DNA of 20,388 nucleotides from JANNHK01 sp034408875 (GCA_034408875.1 JAWXCJ010000115.1:1-20388), one strand, 5' to 3'. Numbered from the stretch's first letter, positions 6,114 to 13,942 are shown. The notes: generated from the sequence alone by a model not told the origin. Made by a program: numbers and translations.

Positions 6114-7409
6114 GTGAGCGAAAGCGCGTTCGCCGTGCGGCGGCTCTTCGCCGCCGCCGGGCTCGGCCTGTCGGCCCTGTTGTTGTTCGCCGCGCCCGGG
6201 ATGGCGCAGGAGACGACCGGCCCCGCCATCGGCGTGACGGTGCGCGACCCCGACGGCGAGACCGTCGAGGGCGTCGATATCGAAGTCCGCCAGGACGGAA
6301 CAGTCATCGACTCGGCCACGACCGGCGCCGACGGTCGGGTCGTGATCGCGCTGCCCGAGCCGAACACCTCCTACGAGGTCGAACTCGACACCGACACGCT
6401 GCCCGAGGGGCTCAGCGTGCGCGACGGGCAGTCTGCGCTCGACGAGGTCGGTGTGCGCGGCGGGCTGAAGCCCGTGATCTTCCCGCTCGTCGAAGGCGAC
6501 GGCGGAGGAGCATCGGGCCCGGTCGCGTGGGAGAAGATCGTCGACCTGGCGGCCGACGGCGTACGGCTCGGTCTCATCCTCGCGGTCGCGTCGGTCGGGC
6601 TCTCGCTCATCTTCGGCGTCACGGGCCTCACGAACTTCGCGCACGGCGAACTCGTGACGTTCGGCGCCCTCATCGCGTACATGCTCTCGGTATCGCTGCT
6701 CGATATCCCGCTGATCCTGGCCGGCCTGCTCGCGGTGGTCGCCGGTGCGGCGATGGGATGGGCGAACGAACGCGCCCTGTTCCGCCCGCTGCGCGCCCGC
6801 AAGACCGGCAACGTGTCGCTGATTGTCGTCACGATCGGGCTCGGGATCTTCCTGCGCAACCTCTACCTGATCATCTTCAACGGCGGGCCCCGGCCCTTCC
6901 AGGAGTACACGATCCAGGAGAACATCGAGTTCGGGCCCATCTCGCTGCGAGCCAAGGACTTCGCGAGCATGGCGATCTGCGTGGTCGTGCTGTTGCTGGT
7001 CGCCCTGGTGCTCCAGCGCACGCGCCTCGGAACCGCGATGCGGGCGGTGTCCGACGACAAGGACCTCGCGCGCGCATCGGGCATCGACGTCGAACGCATC
7101 ATCGGTGTGACGTGGACGGGTGCCGGAGCACTCGCCGCGCTCGGAGGCGTGCTGCAGGGAATCGGCGACACGGTTCAGTGGGACATGGGCTTCACCCTGC
7201 TGTTGCTGATGTTCGCCGCCGTCATCCTCGGCGGGCTCGGCACTGCGTACGGTCCGATCGTCGGTGGCATCATCATCGGTGTGACGTCGCAGGTGTCGAC
7301 GTACTGGATTTCGACCAAGTACCGCGTTGCGGTGGCCCTGGTCGTGCTGATCATCGCCGTGATGATCCGACCGCAAGGCATTCTCGGCCGGAAGGAGCGG
7401 ATCGGCTGA
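6114..7409 (+). CDS. livH: Branched-chain amino-acid-type ABC transporter permease (LivH) with N-terminal exported domain
   Basis: This is a membrane subunit of a HAAT-type importer. Residues ~137-431 form a LivH permease: LIFGVTGLTNFAHGELVTFGALIAYM at 165-190, the LGTAMRAVSDDKDLARASGIDVERI coupling loop that contacts the ATPases, and the terminal MIRPQGILGRKE. Unlike ordinary LivH (~290-310 residues), it has an extra ~135-residue N-terminus. This extension comprises a signal-peptide-like segment (RRLFAAAGLGLSALLLFAAPGMAQ, 9-32) and a domain at ~37-127 (IGVTVRDPDGETVEGVDIEVRQDG, TGADGRVVIALPEPNTSYEVELD) resembling carboxypeptidase-regulatory or CnaB-like beta-sandwiches. A GDGGGASG linker follows. 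GTG 6114 has GGGGGAGGTAG upstream. The stop overlaps livM by one base (TGATG). Transported substrate is not certain. Confidence 0.92.
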   Translation: MSESAFAVRRLFAAAGLGLSALLLFAAPGMAQETTGPAIGVTVRDPDGETVEGVDIEVRQDGTVIDSATTGADGRVVIALPEPNTSYEVELDTDTLPEGLSVRDGQSALDEVGVRGGLKPVIFPLVEGDGGGASGPVAWEKIVDLAADGVRLGLILAVASVGLSLIFGVTGLTNFAHGELVTFGALIAYMLSVSLLDIPLILAGLLAVVAGAAMGWANERALFRPLRARKTGNVSLIVVTIGLGIFLRNLYLIIFNGGPRPFQEYTIQENIEFGPISLRAKDFASMAICVVVLLLVALVLQRTRLGTAMRAVSDDKDLARASGIDVERIIGVTWTGAGALAALGGVLQGIGDTVQWDMGFTLLLLMFAAVILGGLGTAYGPIVGGIIIGVTSQVSTYWISTKYRVAVALVVLIIAVMIRPQGILGRKERIG

Positions 7410-8398
7410 TGGACTTTGCCGCCGTCCTCCAAGACGCGCTCCGCGCTTCGCTCGGACCACTTGCGGCCGCGTACGCGCTCGCCGCGATCGGCCTCAACCT
7501 CCACTTCGGCTACACGGGGTTGCTCAACTTCGGCCAGATCGCGTTCCTGATGGCCGGCGCATACGGCGCGGCCATCACCGTCGACCAGGGCGGTTCCTTG
7601 TGGCTGGGTATCGGGGTCGGCATCGCCGCCGCGGTCGCGCTCGGCTTGTTGTTCGGCCTGCCGACGCTGCGGCTACGGGCCGACTACCTCGCCATCGTGA
7701 CGATCGCATCGGGCGAGGTGTTGCGCGCGCTCATCCGGTCGGGCGACGAAGACTCGCTGACGGGTGGCGTGTTCGGCCTCGCCCAGTTCGCGGGCGACTT
7801 CTACGACCGGAGCCCGTTCGACGACGGCTTCCAGATCTGGGGCCGGTTCGGGTACACCGCGCGCGGGCTGTGGCTCGTCGTAGTCGGTTGGACGTTGGTG
7901 GCGCTGCTCACAACCGTCGTCTCGTTGCTCGTGTCGAGCCCGTGGGGCCGCGTCCTGCGATCGATCCGCGAGGACGAGGACGCGGCCCGGAGCCTCGGCA
8001 AGAACGTCTTCGGCTACAAGCTGCAGAGCCTCGTCATCGGCGGCGGTATCGGAGCGGTGGCCGGCATCCTGACCGCCCTCGACCGCGACTCGGTGCGCCC
8101 CGACTCGTACCTGCCGGTGCTCACGTTCGCGTTCTATGCAGTGTTGATCCTCGGCGGTCCCGCGACGCGGCTCGGGCCCGTTGTCGGCGCGATCGTGTAC
8201 TGGTTCCTGTTCGAGTTCACCGACCGGTTCCTGCGTGAGGCAATCGACGCCGGTTGGATCCCCGACGACATCATCGAGCCCACCGATGTGGGCGCGGTCC
8301 GGTTCATGCTCGTCGGACTCGGCCTGATGCTGCTCATGATTTTCCGACCGCAGGGCATCCTCGGCAAACGCGAGGAGGTGCTCCTCGATGCCCGCTGA
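7409..8398 (+). CDS. livM: Branched-chain amino-acid-type ABC transporter permease (LivM)
   Basis: The 329-residue second membrane subunit has the LivM signatures: IGLNLHFGYTGLLNFGQIAFLMAGAYGAA near residues 23-51, LPTLRLRADYLAIVTIASGEVLRAL in the middle, and the cytoplasmic coupling loop SPWGRVLRSIREDEDAARSLGKNVFGYKL. It closes with LILGGPATRLGPVVGA and a terminal FRPQGILGKRE. About eight to ten hydrophobic segments are visible. ATG 7409 shares the TGATG junction with livH, which implies translational coupling, and the 3' end overlaps livG by 11 bases. The long open frame upstream of this ATG lies inside livH and is a shadow. With LivH it would form the channel heterodimer of the importer. 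Confidence 0.93.
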   Translation: MDFAAVLQDALRASLGPLAAAYALAAIGLNLHFGYTGLLNFGQIAFLMAGAYGAAITVDQGGSLWLGIGVGIAAAVALGLLFGLPTLRLRADYLAIVTIASGEVLRALIRSGDEDSLTGGVFGLAQFAGDFYDRSPFDDGFQIWGRFGYTARGLWLVVVGWTLVALLTTVVSLLVSSPWGRVLRSIREDEDAARSLGKNVFGYKLQSLVIGGGIGAVAGILTALDRDSVRPDSYLPVLTFAFYAVLILGGPATRLGPVVGAIVYWFLFEFTDRFLREAIDAGWIPDDIIEPTDVGAVRFMLVGLGLMLLMIFRPQGILGKREEVLLDAR

Positions 8399-9242
8399 CC
8401 GCGCCGCCCTGCTTCGGCTCGACGCCCGGCCCGGGGTCGCGAAGCCGAACGCGGTGCTCGTGGCCGACGGCGTACGCCGCACGTTTGGCGGGCTCGCGGC
8501 GGTCGACGTGGATCATCTCGAGGTCGAACGCGGAGTCATCACCGCGCTGATCGGGCCGAACGGCGCGGGCAAGACAACCTTGTTCAACCTGCTCACCGGC
8601 TTCGACCGAGCCGACGGTGGTTCCTGGACGTTCGAAGGCAACGCCATCGACAAACTCGCGTCCTTCCGAGTAGCGCGCGCGGGACTCGTCCGCACGTTCC
8701 AGCTCACCAAGGCGCTGTCGAAGATGTCGGTGCTCGACAACATGAAACTGGCCGCGCCGCATCAACGGGGCGAGCGCTTCTGGCCAGGCCTGTTCGGGGG
8801 GTGGCGGGAGCAGGAGCGCGCCGTCGAGGAACGAGCAATGGCGCTGCTCGAACGGTTCAACCTCGCCCGTATGCGTTCCGAGTACGCGGGGACCTTGTCC
8901 GGCGGCCAGCGCAAGCTGCTCGAAATGGCGCGCGCGCTCATGACCGAGCCGAAGATGGTGATGCTCGACGAACCGATGGCGGGCGTGAACCCGGCCCTCG
9001 TCGAGTCCCTGCTCGCGCACATTCGCGAGCTGCGCGAAGAGGGAATGACCGTGCTGTTCGTCGAGCACGACATGGATGTCGTCATGGGCATCAGCGACTG
9101 GGTCGTGTGCATGGCGCAGGGCGTTGTCATCGCGGAGGGCCGCCCGAACTCGATCGTGAGCAACGACGCAGTGATCGACGCGTACCTCGGTACGCATCGG
9201 GCCGAACGCCACCAGCGCACCGACCGGGACGCGGACGTATGA
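8388..9242 (+). CDS. livG: Branched-chain amino-acid-type ABC transporter ATP-binding protein (LivG)
   Basis: The 284-residue ATPase has a complete nucleotide-binding site: Walker A GPNGAGKTT at 56-64, Q-loop glutamine near 105 (RTFQLTK), signature LSGGQRK at 170-176, Walker B MVMLDEP at 190-196, and switch histidine H227 (VEHDMD). The AGVNP after Walker B and the C-terminal VIAEGRPNSIVSNDAVIDAYLG are typical of LivG. About 20 extra N-terminal residues precede the usual start of the fold. ATG 8388 lies 11 bases inside livM, with GAGGAGG upstream within livM as ribosome-binding site. The stop overlaps livF as ATGA. It energises transport through LivH/LivM at the cytoplasmic face. Confidence 0.94.
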   Translation: MPADRAALLRLDARPGVAKPNAVLVADGVRRTFGGLAAVDVDHLEVERGVITALIGPNGAGKTTLFNLLTGFDRADGGSWTFEGNAIDKLASFRVARAGLVRTFQLTKALSKMSVLDNMKLAAPHQRGERFWPGLFGGWREQERAVEERAMALLERFNLARMRSEYAGTLSGGQRKLLEMARALMTEPKMVMLDEPMAGVNPALVESLLAHIRELREEGMTVLFVEHDMDVVMGISDWVVCMAQGVVIAEGRPNSIVSNDAVIDAYLGTHRAERHQRTDRDADV

Positions 9243-9979
9243 ACAACGAAGTCGTACCGCTGCTGAGCGCCGTCGACGTGTTCGCGGGGTACCTACCCGG
9301 CGTCGACATCCTGCGGGGTTGCAACCTCGTCGTCGAGGACGGCGAGATCGCGGGCATCGTCGGGCCGAACGGTGCGGGTAAGTCGACGTTGCTCAAGGCC
9401 GTGTTCGGGTTGCTGCCCGTTCGTTCCGGCCGCATCGAACTGCGCGGCGAAGACATCACCAACCTTCCCGCGCACGAACTCGTCGACCACGGCGTCGGGT
9501 ACGTGCCGCAGCGCGACAACGTCTTCCCCAGCCTCACCGTCGAAGAGAACCTCAAGATGGGCAGCTACCGCCGCCCGAAGGGCTTCGCGGAACAGTTCGC
9601 CGTCGTGGCCGAACTGTTCCCGCTCCTCGCCGAACGGCGCAAGGAGCGGACGAGCAACCTCTCCGGCGGTGAGCGGCAGATGGTCGCGATGGGGCGCGCG
9701 TTGATGGTCCCGCTGTCGGTGCTGCTGCTCGACGAACCGTCGGCCGGTTTGTCGCCGTTGTTCCAGGACCAGGTGTTCGAGCGCGTGCAGCTGATCAACA
9801 GTGCAGGTGTCTCGATCGTGATGGTCGAGCAGAACGCGCGCCGGTGCCTCGGGATTTCGGATCGTGGCTACGTGCTCGACCAGGGGCACGACGCGTACAC
9901 CGGGTCAGGAGCCGACCTGCTTTCGGATCCGCGGGTGGTCGAGTTGTACCTCGGCGCGCTCGCCGCGCAGGCCGAGTAA
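9239..9979 (+). CDS. livF: Branched-chain amino-acid-type ABC transporter ATP-binding protein (LivF)
   Basis: The 246-residue second ATPase of the importer has Walker A GPNGAGKST at 42-50, Q-loop glutamine in GYVPQRDNVFPSLTVEENL (87-105), signature LSGGERQ at 141-147, and Walker B VLLLDEP at 161-167 followed by SAGLSP. MVEQNARRCLGISDRGYVLDQG has Q198 in place of the switch histidine, as is usual in LivF (EQN), and LYLG lies near the end. All these are LivF features. The ATG overlaps the livG stop (ATGA, 9239-9242), so livHMGF form one tightly coupled operon. A hairpin terminator follows 21 bases after the stop. Confidence 0.94.
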   Translation: MNNEVVPLLSAVDVFAGYLPGVDILRGCNLVVEDGEIAGIVGPNGAGKSTLLKAVFGLLPVRSGRIELRGEDITNLPAHELVDHGVGYVPQRDNVFPSLTVEENLKMGSYRRPKGFAEQFAVVAELFPLLAERRKERTSNLSGGERQMVAMGRALMVPLSVLLLDEPSAGLSPLFQDQVFERVQLINSAGVSIVMVEQNARRCLGISDRGYVLDQGHDAYTGSGADLLSDPRVVELYLGALAAQAE

Positions 9980-10000
9980 CGCGCGCGGAACGGAAAAGGT

Positions 10001-10026
10001 ACGGCCCCCGCCGAAGCGGGGGCCGT
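10001..10026. terminator. Bidirectional intrinsic terminator between livF and the binding-protein gene
   Basis: ACGGCCCCCGC (10001-10011) and GCGGGGGCCGT (10016-10026) form a perfect 11-pair stem with a CGAA loop. On the plus strand it is followed by CCTTCATT and on the minus strand by ACCTTTTCC, so it can end both livF transcription and the convergent substrate-binding-protein transcription. Confidence 0.8.
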
Positions 10027-10051
10027 CCTTCATTCCCTGCGGAGGTTCGAG

Positions 10052-11383
10052 TTACGAATCGCCCGCTACCGCAATGCTCTCTTCGATGACCGAGACGGAC
10101 CCGTCGGCTGCGAACTCCCACGTGTCGTACGCACCGGCGCCGGGTTCACCCGCGTCAATGAAGTCGAGCGGACCTGCCGCGCCGTCGTAGTCGATGTCTT
10201 CACCGGCTTCGATCAGTGCGACGCATTCGGCCACCAGGCCGCACTTCTCGCCGTCTTTCGTCACGTTGTTCATCTCGGCCTGGATGGCTTCGGCGTTGTC
10301 GCTACCGGCAGTCATCGCCGCCAGCGCCGCGACTGCAACACAGTCGTAGGCGTGGCCCGAGAAGATCGTGTCGACGTCGGGAGCGAAGGCTGCGAACCGG
10401 TCGCGGAACGTCGCCTCGCCGTCAGCCGGAGCGGCCGACGGAGCAGTGCCCTTGAGGCCTTCGACGATGGCGGCGTTGCCCGGGTCGACCTTCTCCCAGA
10501 ACGTGCTGCTCTGGATGCCGTCGGTGCCGTACCACTGCACGGTGTCGGGGCCGATACCGGCCGCGATGCTGGCCTGGATCACTTGAGCGCCCTCGTCGAA
10601 GGCGATCACGACGACCGCGTCGGGAGCGGCGTCGGCAATCTGTCCGGCCTCGGACGTGTACTCGCCCAGTTCGGGGTCGTACAGGATCGGTCCGGCCGCA
10701 ACGGTTGCACCGGCAGCTTCGAGCTCTTCGGCCAGCGCGTTCGCGAAGCCTTCGCCGTACTCGTCGCTCCGGGCGATGATCGCCACGTTCGACTTCCCGT
10801 CACCGACGATGAGGTCGGTGAGCACTTGCGCCTGGAGGTTGTCCGGGGGCGCGGTGCGGAAGTAGAAGCCACCGTCGTCGTAGGTCGTGAACTGCAGACC
10901 CGTGTTCGACGGCGAGCACTGCACGATCGGTGTACCCGTGATCTTGTCGATGACCGCGGCCGAAACACCCGATGCGGCGGCGCCGACGATCACGTCGACC
11001 CCTTCGGCAATCAGCGTGTCGGTCGCGGTGCTGGCAATGTCGGCGTCGGTGCCGTCGTCGGACGCGACGATCACGATGTCCTGGCCGTTGTAGCCACCCG
11101 CCGCGTTGAGTTCCTCGACGGCCATCGTGAACGCTTGGATCATCGGTGGGCCGAGGAAGGAAAGGGCGCCCGTCTCGGGGAGCAGGTATCCGATCTTCAG
11201 GACGCCGTCACCCTCGGGAACGTCCGCAGGTGCCTCGGTGTCGTCTGTGGCTTCGGTGTCGTCGGTTGCTTCTGATGCATCGCTTGCTGCGTCGTCGTCA
11301 TCGTCGTCGCCACCACAGGCGGCGCCGGCCAACGCAAGCACGCTGACGACTGCAAGCAGTCGAACCCAGCGGTGTTGTCTCAT
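10052..11383 (-). CDS. ABC transporter substrate-binding lipoprotein, branched-chain amino-acid type (Peripla_BP_6)
   Basis: The 443-residue exported binding protein has a basic N-terminus (MRQHRWVR), a hydrophobic core and a lipobox-like LAGAAC with C23 as the probable lipidated residue; -3 is Gly, a slightly atypical box. An extremely acidic linker follows (six consecutive Asp, then repeated EATDDT units) before the type 1 periplasmic-binding fold. That fold starts at VLKIGYLLPETGALSFLGPPMIQAFTMAVEELNAAGG and includes DVIVGAAASGVSAAVIDK and NVAIIARSDEYGEGFANAL. It probably delivers substrate to LivHMGF, although it is transcribed convergently. ATG 11383 is chosen because the signal sequence begins there and CCGGGGG lies upstream. 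A longer open frame to 11533 overlaps the opposite-strand gene and is unlikely. Confidence 0.92.
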   Translation of the reverse strand: MRQHRWVRLLAVVSVLALAGAACGGDDDDDDAASDASEATDDTEATDDTEAPADVPEGDGVLKIGYLLPETGALSFLGPPMIQAFTMAVEELNAAGGYNGQDIVIVASDDGTDADIASTATDTLIAEGVDVIVGAAASGVSAAVIDKITGTPIVQCSPSNTGLQFTTYDDGGFYFRTAPPDNLQAQVLTDLIVGDGKSNVAIIARSDEYGEGFANALAEELEAAGATVAAGPILYDPELGEYTSEAGQIADAAPDAVVVIAFDEGAQVIQASIAAGIGPDTVQWYGTDGIQSSTFWEKVDPGNAAIVEGLKGTAPSAAPADGEATFRDRFAAFAPDVDTIFSGHAYDCVAVAALAAMTAGSDNAEAIQAEMNNVTKDGEKCGLVAECVALIEAGEDIDYDGAAGPLDFIDAGEPGAGAYDTWEFAADGSVSVIEESIAVAGDS

Positions 11384-11473
11384 ACTTGTTTCCCCCGGAG
11401 CAGGCGGTTGGGTTGTCGGCCGGAAGCTAGCTCCGAATCGCCGGCGGCGGGTGTCGCCCGGCCCGCACGCCGC

Positions 11474-11479
11474 TAGATT
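11474..11479 (+). promoter_or_regulatory. Candidate -10 box (TAGATT) for a leaderless transcript
   Basis: TAGATT matches the TANNNT actinobacterial -10 consensus. Exactly seven bases separate it from the ATG at 11487, so transcription would start at or next to the start codon. The absence of a Shine-Dalgarno upstream of that ATG supports a leaderless mRNA. Confidence 0.5.
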
Positions 11480-11486
11480 CCCGGCC

Positions 11487-11699
11487 ATGGCCCGTCCCAG
11501 CCGCTTCGAGCACAACCGGTACCTAGGGAACAAGGCGACGATGGTCTTCTACGACCTCGACGTGCTCGACCAGCACCCAGGCGCCGCCGCGGCCGTCGAA
11601 CGGCTCCTCGAGACCGAGCGGTTCGCGACCTTCGGCCCCGATACCCCCGCCGAAGCCCGCAACCGCTGCTACCGCCCCCACCCGTCGGTCACCTACTGA
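11487..11699 (+). CDS. Small conserved-looking hypothetical protein
   Basis: The 70-residue soluble protein begins MARPSRFEHNRYLGNKATMVFYDLDVLD and ends FGPDTPAEARNRCYRPHPSVTY. It has no signal peptide or membrane segment, and codon use is strongly GC-biased at third positions like its neighbours. I recognise no domain; the NRYLGNK..VFYDLD and FGPDT..EARNR.Y.P stretches look like conserved motifs of an actinobacterial small-protein family, but I cannot name it. The start at 11487 is preferred over the longer open frame because a -10 box sits seven bases upstream. It is divergent from the binding-protein gene and overlaps the convergent DUF1802 gene by seven bases at its stop. Confidence 0.65.
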   Translation: MARPSRFEHNRYLGNKATMVFYDLDVLDQHPGAAAAVERLLETERFATFGPDTPAEARNRCYRPHPSVTY

Positions 11700-12277
11700 G
11701 GCAGCGCTTCGAGGACGCCTTTGCGGCGGGCTTCGAAGGCGACGTCGCTGAGGGCCGGGTCGGAAGGGAGCGACGCGGGGTCCGCGGGGAGGCCGTCGAG
11801 GGTGACCCACGACGTGCAGCCGCCGTAGTCGTCGCGCCAGGCGACGGTGACCGGCTCGTGCAGGCGGTGGACGCGCAGCACCAACACCCACAGGGGATCG
11901 CGCCGCTTCCACTTGAGGCGCGACGCGGCGTACTCGTCGCTCCAGATGAGCTTGCCCGCGAGCGCGTCGAGGTGCTCGGCCTCCGTGATCGTCGCGGTGT
12001 CGACGACGTCGGCCCACCCGAGCAACTCGATGGGTTCGCCGACGGGGGCCGCGTGCGCGAGGTCGACCGTGTGCCGGTACGCGGGCTTCAGCAGTTCGGC
12101 CTTCTGGTGTTCAGCGGTGGGGTAGAGCCAGAAGCGCCGGGTCGGGAGATCGAAGTGGCGACCGTCCTCCTTGATGCCGCCCTTGCGGATGTCGACGATC
12201 TGCTCGCCTTCGAGGAGGGCGTGCACGACGACCGCCCACTCCTTCAGTGCGGGCACGATCAGCGTCGGAGTGGCCAC
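11693..12277 (-). CDS. DUF1802 family protein
   Basis: The ~194-residue soluble protein shows the DUF1802 pattern: LKEWAVVVHALLEGEQIVDIRKGGIKED, then GRHFDLPTRRFWLYPTAEHQKAELLKPAY, and later the LGWADVVDTATITEAEHLDALAGKLIWSDEYAASRLKWKRRDPLWVLVLRVHRL section. The family is uncharacterised; conserved acidic, histidine and arginine residues suggest an enzyme or nucleic-acid-linked role, but nothing here fixes it. I chose GTG 12277 (VATPTLIVPALKEW) because the conserved domain starts directly after it. The open extension to 12433 would overlap the divergent hydrolase gene. Only 19 bases separate its start from that of the hydrolase, so the promoters must overlap each other or lie within the coding sequences. 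Confidence 0.85.
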   Translation of the reverse strand: MATPTLIVPALKEWAVVVHALLEGEQIVDIRKGGIKEDGRHFDLPTRRFWLYPTAEHQKAELLKPAYRHTVDLAHAAPVGEPIELLGWADVVDTATITEAEHLDALAGKLIWSDEYAASRLKWKRRDPLWVLVLRVHRLHEPVTVAWRDDYGGCTSWVTLDGLPADPASLPSDPALSDVAFEARRKGVLEALPQ

Positions 12278-12296
12278 GGCGGCCAGGATAGGGCTC

Positions 12297-13040
12297 TTGG
12301 AAGAATTTCTGTCTGAGGGACTGCGGCTCGGCGCGCACTTTGCCCGTCCGCAGGGGATGACGCGCCTGCCCGGGCTCGTTGTGCTCCCCGGATTCCCGCG
12401 CGGGCCGGGAGGCGCGGCGTCGGTGGGCAACACCTACGCCACGCTCGCCGATCGCATCGCCCGCGAGGCGGGCTGGGCCGCGCTGACATTCACGATGCGG
12501 GGGACGGGCGCCTCGGAGGGCGACTTCTCGATCGAAGGCTGGCTGGCCGACGTGCGCGCCGCGATCGACGTCATGCACGCCCGCACCGACGTCACCGGTG
12601 TGTGGCTCGCCGGGTTCCGTCTCGGCGGCACGCTCGCGGTCGTCACCGCCGCGCACGACGAGCGGGTGCGCGGCATCGCGACGTTCGCCGCGCCCGCATC
12701 GTTGACGTCGTGGGTGCGCGATCCGGAATGGTTCCTCGAATACGCGCGGCGAACCGGTGTGCTGCGCACGCCGGACTTTCCGGCCGACCCGACGACCTGG
12801 ATTCGCGCGATCGCGAACCTCGATCCGGTAGAAGCCGCGCACCGCATCGCGCCGCGGCCGTGGCTGATCGTGCACGGGACTTCCGACGACGTCGTCCCCG
12901 TCGAGAACGCACGCACGTTGGCCGGGGCGGGAGGCGACGTCGTCGAGATGCGCCTCGTTCCCAACGGCGCGCACCGGCTGCGCCACGACCCCCGGGCGAT
13001 GGCCGCGCTGCTCGGGTGGCTCGACCGCCAGATTCCCTAA
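12297..13040 (+). CDS. Alpha/beta-hydrolase family protein lacking the nucleophile serine
   Basis: The 247-residue protein has the alpha/beta-hydrolase layout. LPGLVVLPGFPRG (24-36) supplies the oxyanion region, LTFTMRGTGASEGDFSIEGWLADVRAAIDVM the next strand and helix, WLAGFRLGGTLAVVTAAHDERVRGIATFAAPA (103-134) the nucleophile elbow, WLIVHGTSDDVVPVENA (189-205) the acid and NGAHRL (223-228) the histidine. The elbow normally reads GxSxGG; here it is GFRLGG with R108 (codon CGT) where serine should be. D197/D198 and H226 are kept. The protein may be a non-catalytic relative or use another chemistry. TTG 12297 is chosen because AGGATAGGG precedes it and the fold needs these residues; ATG 12357 would truncate strand 1. 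The stop overlaps the convergent Rmd-like gene by four bases. Confidence 0.8.
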   Translation: MEEFLSEGLRLGAHFARPQGMTRLPGLVVLPGFPRGPGGAASVGNTYATLADRIAREAGWAALTFTMRGTGASEGDFSIEGWLADVRAAIDVMHARTDVTGVWLAGFRLGGTLAVVTAAHDERVRGIATFAAPASLTSWVRDPEWFLEYARRTGVLRTPDFPADPTTWIRAIANLDPVEAAHRIAPRPWLIVHGTSDDVVPVENARTLAGAGGDVVEMRLVPNGAHRLRHDPRAMAALLGWLDRQIP

Positions 13041-13942
13041 CGGGCGCGCCGGCGCGCGTCGTCGAGCACGTCGGCGAGCGTCGTGTCGAGGTCGCGTTCG
13101 GGTGCCCAGCCGGTCGCGGCGCGCACTTTCGTCGGGTCGCCGACGAGACACGGAACGTCGACCGGGCGGACCAGTTCGGGGTCGGGCACGAGTCGCAGCG
13201 GCCGGTTGGCGCTCTGGAGCAGTCGCTCGGCGATGTCGCGCACCGACACGCCCGTACCCGTGCACACGTTGTAGACCTCGCCCGGCTCGCCCGAAACGGC
13301 GAGCGCCCGGTACGCGCGCACGACGTCGCGCACGTCGGTGATGTCGCGCACCGGATCGAGCGACCCGACGCGCACCTCGTCGCCGTCGGCCCGTTCGGCG
13401 GCCGCGATTCGTGCCGCGAGCGCGGCCACGACGTACCGGTCCGACTGGCCCGCGCCGACGTGGTTGAACGGGCGCACGCGGACGGTTGCCAGCCCGTCGC
13501 CGAGGTACGCCTGGAGCGCGAGGTATGCCGCCGCGACCTTGCTCGCCGCATACGGGCTCGCCGGGCGTAGGGGGGCGTCTTCGCGCAGCGGGACCTCGGC
13601 CGCGGTCACCCGCCCGTACTCCTCGGCGCTGCCGACGACGACCACCCGCCCGACACCAACGCCGACGGCCGCCGCGAGCACATTCGCGGTTCCCAGCACG
13701 TTGACGCGCAGCACCTCCTCGCGGGCGGTCCACGAGTCGCCGACATGGGCGAACGCGGCGAGGTGGTACACGACCTCGGGTCGCCGCTGCGCGATCGTCG
13801 CCAGCGTTGCGGCACTGTCGACGACGTCGAGCGGAGTGTCCCCTTGGCGGTCGGTGGCAACGACTTCGTCGCCCATCTGTTCCAAGTGGGCGACGAGGTA
13901 CGGGCCGACGAAGCCGCCGGCGCCGGTGACGAGTGCTCTCAT
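13037..13942 (-). CDS. rmd: NAD(P)-dependent GDP-sugar 4-reductase/epimerase, Rmd-like
   Basis: The 301-residue extended SDR has the nucleotide-binding motif TGAGGFVG at 6-13, VYHLAAFAHVGDSW at 58-71, GSAEEYG at 104-110, and catalytic Tyr131 and Lys135 in SPYAASK. RVRPFNHVGAGQSDRYVVAALAARIAAAE (155-183) is the segment by which GDP-6-deoxy-4-keto-mannose reductases (Rmd) and GDP-mannose 4,6-dehydratases are usually recognised. Length (~300) is closer to Rmd, which makes GDP-D-rhamnose; a different nucleotide-sugar epimerase remains possible. The ATG overlaps the stop of the upstream GT4 gene (ATGA, 13939-13942), so it is the last gene of a GT4-GT4-GT4-reductase operon. The partner dehydratase (Gmd) is not in the window. 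Confidence 0.82.
   Translation of the reverse strand: MRALVTGAGGFVGPYLVAHLEQMGDEVVATDRQGDTPLDVVDSAATLATIAQRRPEVVYHLAAFAHVGDSWTAREEVLRVNVLGTANVLAAAVGVGVGRVVVVGSAEEYGRVTAAEVPLREDAPLRPASPYAASKVAAAYLALQAYLGDGLATVRVRPFNHVGAGQSDRYVVAALAARIAAAERADGDEVRVGSLDPVRDITDVRDVVRAYRALAVSGEPGEVYNVCTGTGVSVRDIAERLLQSANRPLRLVPDPELVRPVDVPCLVGDPTKVRAATGWAPERDLDTTLADVLDDARRRAR

Noticed and set aside
6527..7408. Open extension upstream of livM in the same frame
   Set aside because: It lies completely within livH in another frame and is Arg/Pro-rich; livM starts at the TGATG junction.
5841..7460. 539-codon minus-strand frame opposite DUF554 and livH
   Set aside because: A shadow of livH; Arg/Asp/His-rich sequence without domains, while livH shows full family signatures.
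12111..13733. 540-codon minus-strand frame opposite the hydrolase and overlapping the reductase
   Set aside because: Low-complexity Arg-rich shadow; both real genes in other frames have recognisable folds.
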